DNA of 64,000 bases from Ananas comosus (taxonomy: Eukaryota > Streptophyta > Magnoliopsida > Poales > Bromeliaceae), in the NCBI RefSeq assembly GCF_001540865.1, contig NC_033625.1:12464809-12528808 (forward strand). The letters run 5' to 3'. A program made the position numbers and the translations under genes. The first letter of the stretch is position 1, and the number at the start of each line of letters is the position of its first letter. Under the pieces are notes generated by a model. The model was not told the DNA's origin. It saw only the letters and a program-made list of their open reading frames with translations, and did no database searches. Of this stretch, positions 18,726 to 30,680 are shown piece after piece.

Positions 18726-20359
18726 CCCCCCTCCCCCCGGTAACCTCACCGCCCCCGGTGACCCCTCTCCTCCTCCTCCTCCTCCGCTTAAAGAAACAGT
18801 AAGTAGATCCCTCTCTTCTCCTTTTTAATCCCGCGGTTTCAGGTGTTTGTGTTTTTTTCTTTTCTAAACTTTTTTACTTCTTCCTAATTTACGCCCGTTG
18901 TAATCTCTTGTGTATCCATTAATTAACAATCAACATTAGAATTTCATATATGTATTTTTAGAACTGAGCTAAAATATTTTTAGAATTATTATGTGTTTTT
19001 CGATTCTTTCCGCTTCGTTTTTAATTGTCGTCGAAGCATCTGAATTGATAATGTAANATATTTTTTGATAATGTAATTTACGATATTTAAACTTGTTAGG
19101 CAACAAATATAGTATTTTTTTTTTTTTTAGGGACATTATTTATCACGTAATTAATTTGTCACAAAGGCACATTATATTTGTCCACTAGTTAAACAATAAA
19201 TAAAAAACAATATCAAAAAATATAAAATATAACTTTTGCATGCTCTATTATTAAAAGCAGTGGAAAATTTATTTTGATTAATATAAGGGGCGAGGTGATC
19301 ATTGCGGGGGTAATTGGGAATGAGCAATGTTCAATATACAACTAACTCTTTTTGGGTTATAATCTTACAAATTAGGATAGGTCCCAAGTCACACACGCTA
19401 TAATAGGAGAATGTTACATTGATAGAGATGTTTGAGGCTCCGGTGTGGGATTACGGCATCTGCGTCGGCGTCGGTGGAGGTTTTCAGATGTCGCGGGATC
19501 GAATTGTTATAGGAATATTGTACAGAAATGGAACGAAGGTGAGCGACTTGACAGGGAGGGAGTCTACACCGTCACAGTTGCATCATATCATTACTAACAA
19601 ATCAATTATATTTTTATTTTTTTAAATAAAAAATACAATAAAAATATTTTTTACTAATCATGATGAGCGAGTGAATCTAAAGGAGATAATCCTTTTGGTT
19701 GAGCACGTCATGTCAGTAATATAACTGGTGTATTCTAAAATTTTTTCTTAAGAGGAGGGTGTAAGGGAGTGGCGGCTGAGTGAAGCTGGGGGGCCAAGCT
19801 AGGGAGAGGGATTGGTTTGAAGGTTTATCATTAAAGAAAGCGGTGCAACCTTTACAGTCGAAAAGTGGGGTAAATCTTACAGTCTCTCTATTCAATTTTT
19901 TTTTTGCAAATCCTAATCTTATCATATTTTAAATTTTTAGGACTTTGATTTTAAAATTTAAATACGTTGCTTATTTTGACACATTTAGTTAGTATATTTC
20001 TACGGAACTAGGTAACGACACTTTAATTTTAAAGTTTAAATAGACTGTATATCTTTACATATTTAGTTAGCATATTTCATATAATTTTTATAATTATAAA
20101 TTTATAAAAATAAGTAATTACTAGTTAAAACTTTAAAGTCAAAATGTTGTTAATGACTTAAATCAAGCAAATTAAAAGATTAGATAGTAAAATCAATATT
20201 TTGAAAGTTTGAATAGTTAATTCAAAATGATTCATAGTTCACATTAATTTTATATGTTTTTCTTTTTTTCTAAGACGAAAATTCAAAATAGTTGTCTAAA
20301 CCTGTGGATGAGTTGAATGTAAAATTTACATCTTACTCTTGTGTTTATAGTTAAATTTA
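18726..20359 (+). other. 3' flank of the DUF1639 gene, no further gene seen
   Basis: The first 80 bases after the stop are C-rich, then CAGTAAGTAG at about 18799 could be a donor for a 3' UTR intron. Beyond about 18830 the sequence is AT-rich. One ambiguous base lies near 19057. Small open frames around 19419-19625 and 19713-19925 show no recognisable domain and were not called. Confidence 0.5.
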
Positions 20360-20940
20360 GGGTAAACTTCAAATACCCCCTGTGGTTTCACACTTTTCCA
20401 TTTTAGTATTATGTGGTTTAAAGTATATCAAGTTAGCCCCTGTGGTTTCACACTTTCTCACTTTAGTACTCTATGGTTTAAAGTGTATCAAGTTAGTACT
20501 CTATAGTTTCATTTTTTTTTTAATCGATTTCACTAATTTTTTTCGTTAAATTATTGACTAAGTTAAAATTAAAGGGTACTAAAGTAAATATTCGATAAAC
20601 TTAGATAGGGTATCTGAAGTTTTTTGTATATAATTTAACGAAATATTAATGGAGAAAAAAAAATAGTGACAAAGTTAAAACTAAAGGGTATTAAAGTAAA
20701 TATTCGATAAACCCAGGTAGGATATCTGAAGTTTTTTGTATATAATTTAACGTAATATTAACACAGGAGCCGACGAAAAGAGAAAAATAAAACTATAGGT
20801 ACTAAATTGATGCACATTAAACCAAATGGTACTAAAGTGAGAAAGTGTGAAACCACAAGGTACTAAATTGATATATTTTAAATCACATAGTACTAAAGTG
20901 AAAATGTGTGAAACAATGGGGTGGTATTTGGACTTTTTCC
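20360..20940. mobile_element. MULE-type MITE family A, copy 1
   Basis: Ends GGGTAAACTTCAAATACC and, inverted, GGAAAAAGTCCAAATACC. Flanks TTAAATTTA (20351-20359) and ATAAATTTA (20941-20949) match 8 of 9. Subterminal repeats of the form GTGGTTTCACACTTTCTCAC and TAGTACYNTGTGGTTTAAAG occur on both sides in opposite orientation. The middle repeats a block with TTCGATAAACYYAG and TATCTGAAGTTTTTTGTATA. Confidence 0.8.
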
Positions 20941-21966
20941 ATAAATTTATACTGACCAATCCAGAGTTTTAATATTTTTGGAATATTTAATATTAAAAAA
21001 CAGGATGAGAACACGTGTATGAAAATATCTGCATTTAGATGAATAGAATGTTAGACTTATAATTATTTTTTTGCCTGTACAAATAATATTGCTTGTATGG
21101 TTGAATTTAAAGGTGCCCCTGTATCGGATTGGGTCTGAGTAGTTGATATATTGTATCAGTATCATGAAAGGAAATGGGTAAGACTATTTGTATATTTAAA
21201 AATAAAAAATATATGCCCTACCTATTTAACTTCTGATTGAGTTCGGGTCTGGATATTTAAGTTACTAATATATACATCGGGTCTATTTGAGCGGGTTTGT
21301 ATAGTGACTATCTGTGTACTACTCGCTTTAGACTAGATACGGGTCGGGTCTAGATCGGTTACAAGTATATGTATGCACATATTTTTTATAGACTATTAAA
21401 TAGCTTATGGACAAACTATAAATCTCTCACTATAAAAACTCGTGTTCTAATTAGTTGCTCCTAATAAGAGGGATCAGAGAGGCAAAGAAAGTGGTTAGGG
21501 TTTGTTTGTTTTTTTTTTTTTTTTTTTAACTCATTTCCTTAACTCTAGCAATAAACGTTTAGAGATGAAGATTCAAATAGTAAATAGAGCGGCTATGATT
21601 CAAAAAAAAAGGAGTAAAAAAAAAAACAGAAGAAATGACTAAACATAGCAGCTAGATTTCACTATGATGAAAATACACAGAGACTTCTCATCTATAAGTC
21701 CTATTAAAATTGATTTCTCAATTTCAAATTTTTTTTTATTTATTATTTGATATTTCACCGGAATCAGGTCCGAGTTTGAAAACTATTCCAGACCTTACCC
21801 ATTAAAAGGTGGGGTTATGGTCGAGTATGGATATAAAGTATTCGGACCCATACTCGAAATTTTAATAGAATTATTTTTTACCCGTTTAGTATCCATTTCT
21901 TATCGGTCCAGGTAAGATTCGGATTGGGTATGAAATATCGGGTATTTTGGACCGCTTTAGTTGAAT
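20941..21966. other. AT-rich sequence with degenerate hAT-like GGGTC/CGGGT motifs
   Basis: Contains scattered GTCGGGTCT, TCGGGT and ACCCATACTCG motifs (21240-21370 and 21770-21960) resembling the interior of the hAT-like elements at 5.8 and 11 kb, so it is probably a heavily eroded member. No ends could be set and no gene seen. Confidence 0.4.
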
Positions 21967-23818
21967 TAGGGGTGAAAATAGTCAAAATATGGTTGAATAT
22001 TTTAACGAAACTATATCTGCATCCATAATTTTCTTCGGATGCAAATTTAGATGCCGATATTTATCGGATGCTAAATTTTTATTATCATATCTGCTTAAAA
22101 CGGATTCAAATTCAGATATGAGTCAGATTTACATTTGAATATTATTCAAATAATAATATATACGAATATACATATATAAATATAAATTAAAATTAGTATG
22201 AATAAAATACACAATACAGTGAAAGGTTTATAGTCATGTTCAAACTTTATATAGCTATATTTTTTTTAGTAAATTTAATATTTTAACAAATATAAATATA
22301 ATTTTAATATAAAATTTATAGTAAAATAAATGAAAAATATGATAGAAAACCACTTTATCTCCTACAACATATATTTACATCTCTTTTATCTCTTATGAGT
22401 GAAAACTATAGTTAGTTAATTTGCGAATTATTCGCTAATTATTGAAAATCCGAGTAAAACGGTCCGTATATGATTTATTTCAAAAAATTCAAAATAAACG
22501 CGAATTTTTGGGTTAGATTTATTATTCGCAAAAAATTCGCGTATGCCGAACTATTCGGCGCTGCAAAATTTTGGATAAAATCCCTTTTCGAATTATTGTC
22601 GAATTATTCGCGAATTATTGAAAAATTTCATGAACTTTCTGAATATGTGGATTATGAAAAAAATAAAGATGGAGATGACAATAAAATTTGCTATTTTTTT
22701 TTTACTTAATCTATTTTATTTAGTAAATCTCTATTTTTATGTTCTTAAGAATTTATAACTATATATACTAGTAACATAAATTTAGAGAAAAAAGCTTAGC
22801 TTAATAGTCGAATTTTTGATCCTGAATTTTTAATTGGTGATTGTATAATTTCATATAAATCACGTATTCGAATAATTGACGAATTCGTTTCTTAAACCGT
22901 ATTTTGCAATAAATTTAAAAATTGAGATACGAATTTTATTCGAATTATATCTGTACCGAATTTTTGGCGAATCCGAATTAACTAACTAAGGTGAAAACAT
23001 TCGAATACGGTCGGTTTTTTTTAAAAGGATTAATTTCATACAGGTCCCTATGAAAGTATCAATAGCAAATATATCCCTCTAAAACTTAAGTTATCAAAAT
23101 TTATTCCTTAAAAATTCTTTGGTTTATAAATATATCCGTCCAAAAATTTTTGTTCGTTTATATATATTCTTGCCATTTGATTTATCATTAGTTTTTTAAT
23201 AGTGAGTACTTAAAATAACTAGTTTGCTCTTACAAATTTGTTCTTGTAAAATGCTTTCTTTTTTTCTCTATCCTCTCTTTCGTTGTGGCACGTGCGGTGT
23301 ACCTCAGTTTGTCGCGACTGAGGGTGCGCCTTCGATGTGGGGCCTCGCCTTCGACGTCGCCGGCGCCGTAGGTCTCGCTGCCGCTATGGATAAAGAGGAA
23401 AGGGTGAGAAAAATAACGAAACTCAATATTAGAATACAAATTATATATAGGGGATAAAACGGTTATTTTATCCTTCAGTTAACTGTTGACCTTTTTACCT
23501 CTTAGCTAACTATGCTTAGCTTTTTTAACTCATGGTTATCTAAATTGTGGTAATAGAATAATATATTTGCAAACGGGTTGACTATTGGAGGAATAAATCT
23601 AATAATTTAAATTTTTTAGTAATATATTTACTATTTAATATCTTTGCATACGGCCGTATGCAATTATGTCTTTTAAAAACCATACTCACATTTTCTTTTT
23701 CTTTTGAATGCGAATTTGGATATGAATATGTATCAAATGTTAGATTTTGGCATCAATATTCACATCCTATCAAATGGGCGGATTCGATCCAAGTTTATAC
23801 AAATCACTTTCACCCCTA
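21967..23818. mobile_element. hAT-like element (TAGGGGTGAAA termini)
   Basis: Left end TAGGGGTGAAAATAGTC, right end inverted TAGGGGTGAAAGTGATTT. The near-repeat TAGTTGAA / TAGCTGAA beside the ends matches 7 of 8, but it is offset by the shared TA. The interior has several GAATTATTCGCGAATTATT palindrome-like motifs (22410-22620) and a MULE inserted at 23027-23670. An open stretch at 22470-22709 has no recognisable transposase motif. Confidence 0.6.
23027..23670. mobile_element. second MULE of the 4756 family, with GC-rich insert
   Basis: The left end GGATTAATTTCATACAGGTC plus CAAATATATCCCTCTAAAAC...TTATTCCTTAAAA follows the same order as the terminal repeat of the Pack-MULE at 4756-5495, and the right end inverted reads GACATAATTGCATAC. 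Flanks TTTTTAAAA and TTTTAAAAA match 8 of 9 but are low complexity. The centre (23282-23400) is a GC-rich block unlike its surroundings, as in a captured exon piece; its parent gene was not recognised. Confidence 0.55.
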
Positions 23819-24468
23819 GCTGAAATGTAGGTATTAATGTATTATTAGTCCTTGTGCTTTTCCCAATTTCGCCATTTTCGTTTCCTATTTAAACATTTAA
23901 ATCTTTGAATTATTATCTGTTTTATCCAATTATCTAGATTTTAAAATTTTGATTTTCAATTTGATCTGTTCTGTTATAAAATTTAGTTGCATCTTTTACT
24001 ATAACGAGAGGATTATTATTACGTAATAACAGCACACCTAAACTATAGAACGGAAGCATTATCACATAAATAAATGAGGTGAAAGATTATGTAATCAAAA
24101 TTTTTATAAGTTGGGTAGTAAAATAAAAACGGTTCATAATTCAAACAACTTCCATATATTTTCGCTAAAAAATTATTTACTTGTAATTTTATTTATAAGT
24201 TTTTCCTCACTTGAACAATTTTTTTTAAAAAAACTAAGAATGCACCATGTGTAAAAGTTTAAATATTAAACTTTTTAAATAAAAGGGCAAATTATGCTTT
24301 TGGTCCTCAAACTATGAAGTATGTGATACTTTGATCCTTAAATTTTAATTTATTGTAATTTTTGGTTGGAACATTAGGAATTGCTGCAACTAGAGTCTCT
24401 CCACCCAATTTAGTTGGCTTAATGCTATTTATCTAGAAGTAATATAATACCATAATTATTATCATATT
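23819..24468. other. AT-rich sequence, no gene
   Basis: Nothing with a clear boundary. GGGCAAATTATGCTTTTGGTCC at about 24285 looks like the terminus of a further MITE, but no partner end was found. Confidence 0.4.
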
Positions 24469-27348
24469 TGTCACGCCCCGAATTACTCGTTTTTTCGGGT
24501 TCGCTAACAGACCCTCCGTATACATAGATATTTTTCCTGTATATGAAGCGAAAAAGTAGAAGTATCTGTAATCATACAATACTACAAATAGTAGTATAGA
24601 GCAGTTAGGAAAATAAACCATATGTAAACGGTGGTTCAATACATACATGTCATCCAAGGTATACAAATACTCGCTCTGGCGAGAAACAACAACTGTATGT
24701 AAATGTCCAAAAACTACAACTACCTGTAGTTGGTGCTCCTCTAGCTCTGCGACTCGACTGGAAGGGCTCTAATTTGCGACGCCTTTACCACGATCAAGAT
24801 CAGCAACAGCTGCAGCCGAAGACGACGGCTCTGCAAAAACAGTGGTAACAACTGGGCGTGAGAACTACTACAAAATGAAGTAGTCCTTAGTAGGTACCGC
24901 CCTCGAACTCATCGGCTCACCCACTAAGTCTACAGATCTAAGCTCAGTGATAGAAAAAGAAGCTGGAACAAATCTACAGCTATATGCCGCTATCCTATTA
25001 TGATCCAATACTACAATTTGTAGAGTAATGCAATCTCAGACCCAAATCCATAAGGACTGTGAATACACCTGTCCCATGGACTGTGAACGCACCCGTCCCG
25101 CCTGTCGAATCCTACATGCTACCTCCATACTAATCAGTCCGTGGAGAGCAAGTCCAACCAGGACACTATACAATGCAAACGTACAAAGCCCGACTCCGGA
25201 GTAGCACTCGTGGGCGCTACCCAACCGAGTATGCAAGAGTATCTCTACTGAGCTAAATCAGGCTCTCACAAGCTATAATCAAGTAAACATGGTCCAACTG
25301 GTCTAACAATCAAAACTCACATGCTCTCGGCACAAACTGATGCAAAACCCGCAATCTGGGTCCACCGTCAACCCCGATGGCACCCGACAGTCTGAAACAG
25401 TCTAGACACTGCTGTAAGAATAAGCTCTGCATATCCGCACGAGCGTAACTGCATTTTACACTACTCCGGGTATCCACCGCCAACCAACTACAGTGATACA
25501 GATCTACTACAGCTCCTAAGCTTTCAGCGTCTCAAATGCACACAACAGTGTGGATACTATCGGCGACAACTTCCGAAGCTGTTTGAGTATCAAATGCGCA
25601 CTAACAGCGAGGATACGAAGCACAACAGCTTCAGAAGCTATCTGAGTATCAAATGCGCACTAACAGCGGGGATACGAAACACAAAAACTTAAGGAGCGAA
25701 TAGAAAGGACAGTGTAGAACCTACAGTTAAATATTACTCAAGCTCGGCATTCCGCCCGAGTGTAAATGCATTCTAAACTATTCTGAGTATCCACCGCGTT
25801 GAAACTGCGGTGATACAAACCAACCCCGGCTCCTAGAGCTAAATCAGATAGTTTAAGCATATGACGGATTAAAATCGCTGGTTTTCTCCTAAGTCAAGTT
25901 CCAAGTCCAACATGTATATTCATCTAATTAATAGTCATGTTCCCAATTCAGACTTCATACATGCTACAATCAATGAATTTGAGCTACAATATGATATACA
26001 AGAACCGAAATCATACATGTCGACTACAAGCACTTAGGAGCGAAACCGATGAAACACCCACCTCTAGTGCAATTCCCAGGCAGCAAGAAGGTCACAAATT
26101 GCTGGAGGCCTCAGCCGAGATCACCCACAACTAGCAACAGAGCTACTCGAAGGATCTACACCCAAAATTCATCAAAATCCATCAATTCACCTAATTTTAG
26201 CACTTAAGCTTAATTGTCTCAACTCCAATGTCAAAACTCACCTAATAATCCCCAATTCAAGTGAGCCAAGTTACAAATCCAGTGAATAATGATGGAGTAT
26301 CAATCTCAGGTCCAAAATCCTGTTCTTTTCAAGAATTGCACCATGAAAAACCCAAAAATCAAATTTTCAGCTCAAAGTCACTAGCAGTCCAGAAAAATAT
26401 GGAATCGACCAAGCTAATCTTAACAAAAATCTGAAATTCAGGGCTTCGTGGATTCCTCAGGAAGTCTAGAATCCAGCAAACCAAGTTTCACCGCAATCCG
26501 ACCTTCCTACGTCGCACACGAGCCAAAACACCGAAGGTCGTCGCTGGAAGACTGCAGAATCAGCACTCCACCACTTTCCAATTGAAAGATTGGATGAAAT
26601 CCGAGGAAAATCGAGGAGTGGAGGAGAAATCAGAGGTGCTACTGTGAAGAGAGAGTGCAAAGAGCCCACCAGGGTCACTCTCCACCTATTTATAGGGTGC
26701 TGGAATGGTAGAATAAGCCCCAAGAATAGCTGCTGTAATTTGGTGTCCCTGTAGTTTCGGGCACTTCCGGGTGCCCGGACCCAGCTTATAGGCGCCCGAA
26801 TCCTCCAGGCTACATAAAGCTTCCTCCTCGGACTCTCCGCCCGCTGCGCCCTGCGCCCGTATCCGGCTCCGGCGGACCTCACCTACCACCAGCCACGTGT
26901 CAGCGCAAACGAAACTCATGAGGTGAACTTTCGAACCCACATCCGGGCGCCTGAAATATGGACCCAAATTGGCTTCCAGTTCTGCTCAGTACTGCACTCA
27001 ACTTCTAGGCGACCCAAAGCCAGTTCTGGGCCCCCGAATCTGGCAAAACTCCAGTTTTGCTTATTTGAGTGCACCGAGTCTAAATCTGCATCCATTTCGC
27101 GCAGAAACGACTCCGACTCAGTCCGACACTCTCCAGATGTGTCGACCAGTCACTAACACTGAAGCCAATCCTATCCAAAGCTCAGAAGCACTACAATATC
27201 ACCAATTATAATACATCCAAATTATTTTCATATTAATAATTATCAATATTTAGTCTACTAAACTGAATTGTAAGGCTTAATTATAAAAATTTAAAAATTT
27301 TAAGTCAAAAATTATAATAATTTAAAGTTTGAAAATCAAGATGTCACA
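24469..27348 (-). mobile_element. probable solo LTR, gypsy type
   Basis: On the minus strand it starts TGTGACATCTTGATTTTC and ends TTCGGGGCGTGACA, the same terminal decamer type as the other gypsy LTRs here. It is GC-richer than its surroundings, contains a tandem repeat near 25528-25690 and a GGCGCCC-rich block at 26750-26900. Open frames inside overlap in several frames and show no domain. Flanking 5-mers (ATATT / TCTAT) do not match, so a target duplication is not shown. Confidence 0.55.
25528..25690. repeat. tandem repeat of about 60 bases inside the solo LTR
   Basis: Three units with the core TCAAATGCGCACTAACAGCG followed by GGATACGAA, at about 25532 (diverged), 25590 and 25648. Confidence 0.7.
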
Positions 27349-27480
27349 TCTATTTCAGATGGTTGGGGGATCCTCATGGTGACACCTGTACCCCAACCTT
27401 CCACACACGCATACACACACATATCCACTTCATTCACACACACACACACAAACACACATAATTAATTATATAATTAAAAT

Positions 27481-27710
27481 TAAGCTGGAATACTATCAAT
27501 AGCACTAAGTTATTGGTGCTATTAGTTTTTTAGCTTTTGAATTGAAAAATGTGTAGTTAGGACGATGTGGGCCCCGTAGGGTTGAGTGAGTGGTTGATTG
27601 AATAATATAATCTAATTAGTAAAAATAATCAAAGGATTAAATTTAACGGTGAAAAACTCGATAGCACCAAATCTTTGGTGCTATCAATAGTATATCAGTC
27701 GGACTCTATG
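27481..27710. mobile_element. short MITE family D, copy 1, at a (TA)n run
   Basis: Ends GCTGGAATACTATCAATAGC and, inverted, GACTGATATACTATTGATAG. A small hairpin with GCACCAA/TTGGTGC lies next to each end. The body includes GGTTGAGTGAGTGGTTGATT, shared with the copies near 40 kb. Its right side abuts the TA repeat. Confidence 0.65.
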
Positions 27711-27757
<47 letters not shown>

Positions 27758-27830
27758 GTATATATATATATGTATATGTATATATATATATGTATATGTA
27801 TATAATATATATAATAATATAATATAGTCT
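27711..27830. repeat. (TA)n / (TATG)n microsatellite
   Basis: TA repeats with interspersed TG, lying between a MITE of family D and fold-back copy 3. Confidence 0.9.
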
Positions 27831-28389
27831 GCTACTAATACTATCGGGTAGTACGGGCATCCGTCTACCAAGTTGTTTTCGATGATGCGGCTTCCACAAA
27901 CGACGATCGCTCGTTAGACCTTGATCTACACTATTAAAAGTATTTGATAACTAAATTCAAATTTTCGATACATTTAACTAATCAACAAATATTACTAAAA
28001 TTGAATGGCTGAAAATAAAAATCTCATAAAAAATGAGAAAAAAATTAAAATCATAGATCAGATATACTGATTTTACTCTAAATAGTGAAAAAAAATTTTC
28101 CTATAAAATTTTCATCGATTGAATTGTTTTACAGAAGAACCGTTTAAAATCAAACACGCCACAGTCGCCATTAAATGGCAATTTACGAGATCTTTTGAAT
28201 ACTAGTCAAATGATAGTCGAACAAATTCATTTGGAAATTTAGTTTCCCAAATACAGTTTCAATAGTGTATGGTATCAAGTCTAAACAGCGAGCCGATCGT
28301 CAAATTTGGAAAGCCGCATCATCGAAAACAACTTGGTAGCAAACGGGAGTCCTCCGTGCTACCGGATAGTAATCAGCAGCTGGAGCTCT
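27826..28389. mobile_element. fold-back element, copy 3, in (TA)n
   Basis: Inverted arms share CCAAGTTGTTTTCGATGATG, GCGGCTT, GACGATCG and ATTTGGAAACTAAATT-type blocks; end hairpins read GTAGCACGGAGGAC-like. TA runs bound both sides (27711-27830 and 28386-28445). An error-rich second version of its right half is at about 31040-31290. Confidence 0.75.
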
Positions 28390-28445
28390 ATATATATATA
28401 TATATATATAGAATATATATTATAATATATAATATATATATATAG

Positions 28446-29194
28446 ATAATTATTAATAATAATGTAAATCGCGTGGATAGAATTCTAATCAAATATTAAT
28501 TTATTTAAATCACGTAAAATGCTGAATATACAAAAAAAAAAAAACAAAATTAAAATTTTATAATGAGAATTTAGAAAGTAGATGTATAGTATTTACTATA
28601 CACCGAAAGCACGAAAAATATTTCTCTTAACGGTCCCTATCGTTATTTTCTCAACATGAGAATTATATGCCGCATTAATATATTAGTACACTGCTCGTAC
28701 GCCGGAGTCTTTTTTTTTTTATATAATATTGTATTAAAATAGTAATCTAATATAGTGATCATAACATTAAATAACCTATGTAGCAAAAATCATAAAATTT
28801 GGAATTTTTGTAATTACAAATTTTAAAAATTTATAAGATATAGTCATACATTAGTGATGAAATAATTCTTTCTATTATTTTATTATCTTTTATTTATTAT
28901 TTATTTAAATTATATAAGATAGATTTATTCAAATCATTTCTACATAAGTTTTCTAACATAATTCAATTACTGAAATAATTTAATTACACCTGTGTATATA
29001 ATTTATAGTTCACAATATCAATTTTAGGGTTATTTTATTAAATAAATTATTATTAATTAATTTTAGATACTTTATTTAATAAGTAATTTAGAGCACTAAA
29101 ATCTAATTAACAATATAAAATATAAATAAAATTTATTATAAAATATTTTATATCCAGCAGTAATTTACGCTGGTCTCCACTTGCCTCTAATTTA
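28446..29194. other. AT-rich spacer between fold-back element and solo LTR
   Basis: No gene. Repeated, with many indels, at about 31290-32190 (see the duplicated block). Confidence 0.5.
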
Positions 29195-30474
29195 GGACCG
29201 TCACGCCCGGGTCCCTTTGAGTTAAAAGATAGCGGAAAAGCGTCTGAAATTTTTTTTTTTTTTTTTTTGAAATCCTGACTCCAAAAGTATTGCAGATCCC
29301 GCCATCAAACTACAGAGATTACCACTGTCACATGGGCGGTTCACAGCAGAGTCTCCCTGTAATTTGCACGAGCTTCCACAAAAGTACAACAGTAATACAC
29401 GAGGAATAAACCACAACTATTATTGAATATGAAATCACCATGACTTCATCACATTCACCCATTAACATCACAGAATATGCATGTCAATGTCTAAAATATA
29501 AATCCATAGAAAAATCTTTTGAAAAACTGTTGCCTACACAGGAACCTTTATTTTTAAAACGCTACCGACGAGGGTAGATAAACCTTTATTTATCAAGATC
29601 CAGAAATTCACATTTTCAAATGTAAATGAACATCACTGAACCACAGTAAACCAACTAAAACATTCACAGCACAAAATAAGAAGGTAAGAAAGTAAAACCG
29701 AATAATCTGGTCAAAGCTCTATCGACCGCTACAGCGCGTACCTCACGTCTTGCGTCCGGTCACTCCTCATCGCGCCGCAGATAGCCCTGAAAAATGTGGG
29801 GAGGATGAGAACATGTAAATAGTGTCGCCCCTCCCAGTGGGTACCGCAAAGCGAGAAGGCGAGGAGTACTCACCGGATCAGGAAGAGCTAAATAACAACA
29901 AGGGTCAGTGGAAATATAGGTAAAGCAACAGTATAAGGTAAAGGCAGATAATACGAATACAGTAGCAATAAACTGCAAGAAAGTAATAACTAGACTGAAT
30001 AACGACCCCTACCGCACTGTAACTGAAACTGATAGTATACATAACATTACTATAAGCCAGCAAGACGAACTATAAAGTAAGAACTGTTAAGTAGGCAGCA
30101 ATGACTGCTAACATAAACATATCGTCACACGGTCAAGAAGTCCAAAGTTACCCAATCTAGAAACAATGCTCTCTTGGTCAGCACCGCAGCGACATCTCAA
30201 GCCAACCCTGGAGTCCGCACCGCAACACACTCGACAGTACCGACTCTGCCGCCTAACATGCAATAACCCCTCTAGGGCCTCACGGTTGTCACGCATCAAC
30301 CGACTTTTCCGAAAAAGAACACTCCTTGCGGTGGACCGCAGTGTCGTGAAAATGCGACGAGGTATCGGGCAATACAATGCAACCAACACGGCTCAATGAT
30401 CGAAGCCGTCGCAAACCGCCGACAATCCTGCCACCCCAGGGCCCATCGACCGAGCATGGGTCATCATGTTAACA

Positions 30475-30655
30475 AATCGACCAACCAGTCGTAAGTAAAG
30501 GTAGTGAAACCTCGACCAACCAAGGTCACAAGTAATACGGAATAGGAAAGCTCGACCAAACAAGTCCTAGATACGACACAGATAGACTCGACCAACCAGG
30601 TCCATAAGTATAGATAGGAAGCTTCGACCAACAAAGTCATAGATACGACACAGAA
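30475..30655. repeat. CTCGACCAACCAGGTC tandem motif array
   Basis: Units of about 35-45 bases with CTCGACCAACCAGGTC or the variant CTCGACCAAACAAGTCCTAG. The array continues in the second version at 33482-33780, and a related array (ACCGACCAACTAGGTCA type) is in the LTR at 58880-59290. Confidence 0.7.
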
Positions 30656-30680
30656 NNNNNNNNNNNNNNNNNNNNNNNNN
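30656..30680. other. assembly gap of 25 N
   Basis: Exactly 25 unknown bases, followed by a G-run-rich low-quality stretch (30920-31020). Confidence 0.95.

Noticed and set aside
19419..19925. Two short open frames downstream of the DUF1639 gene
   Set aside because: About 70 residues each, no domain, AT-rich composition unlike the neighbouring true exon.
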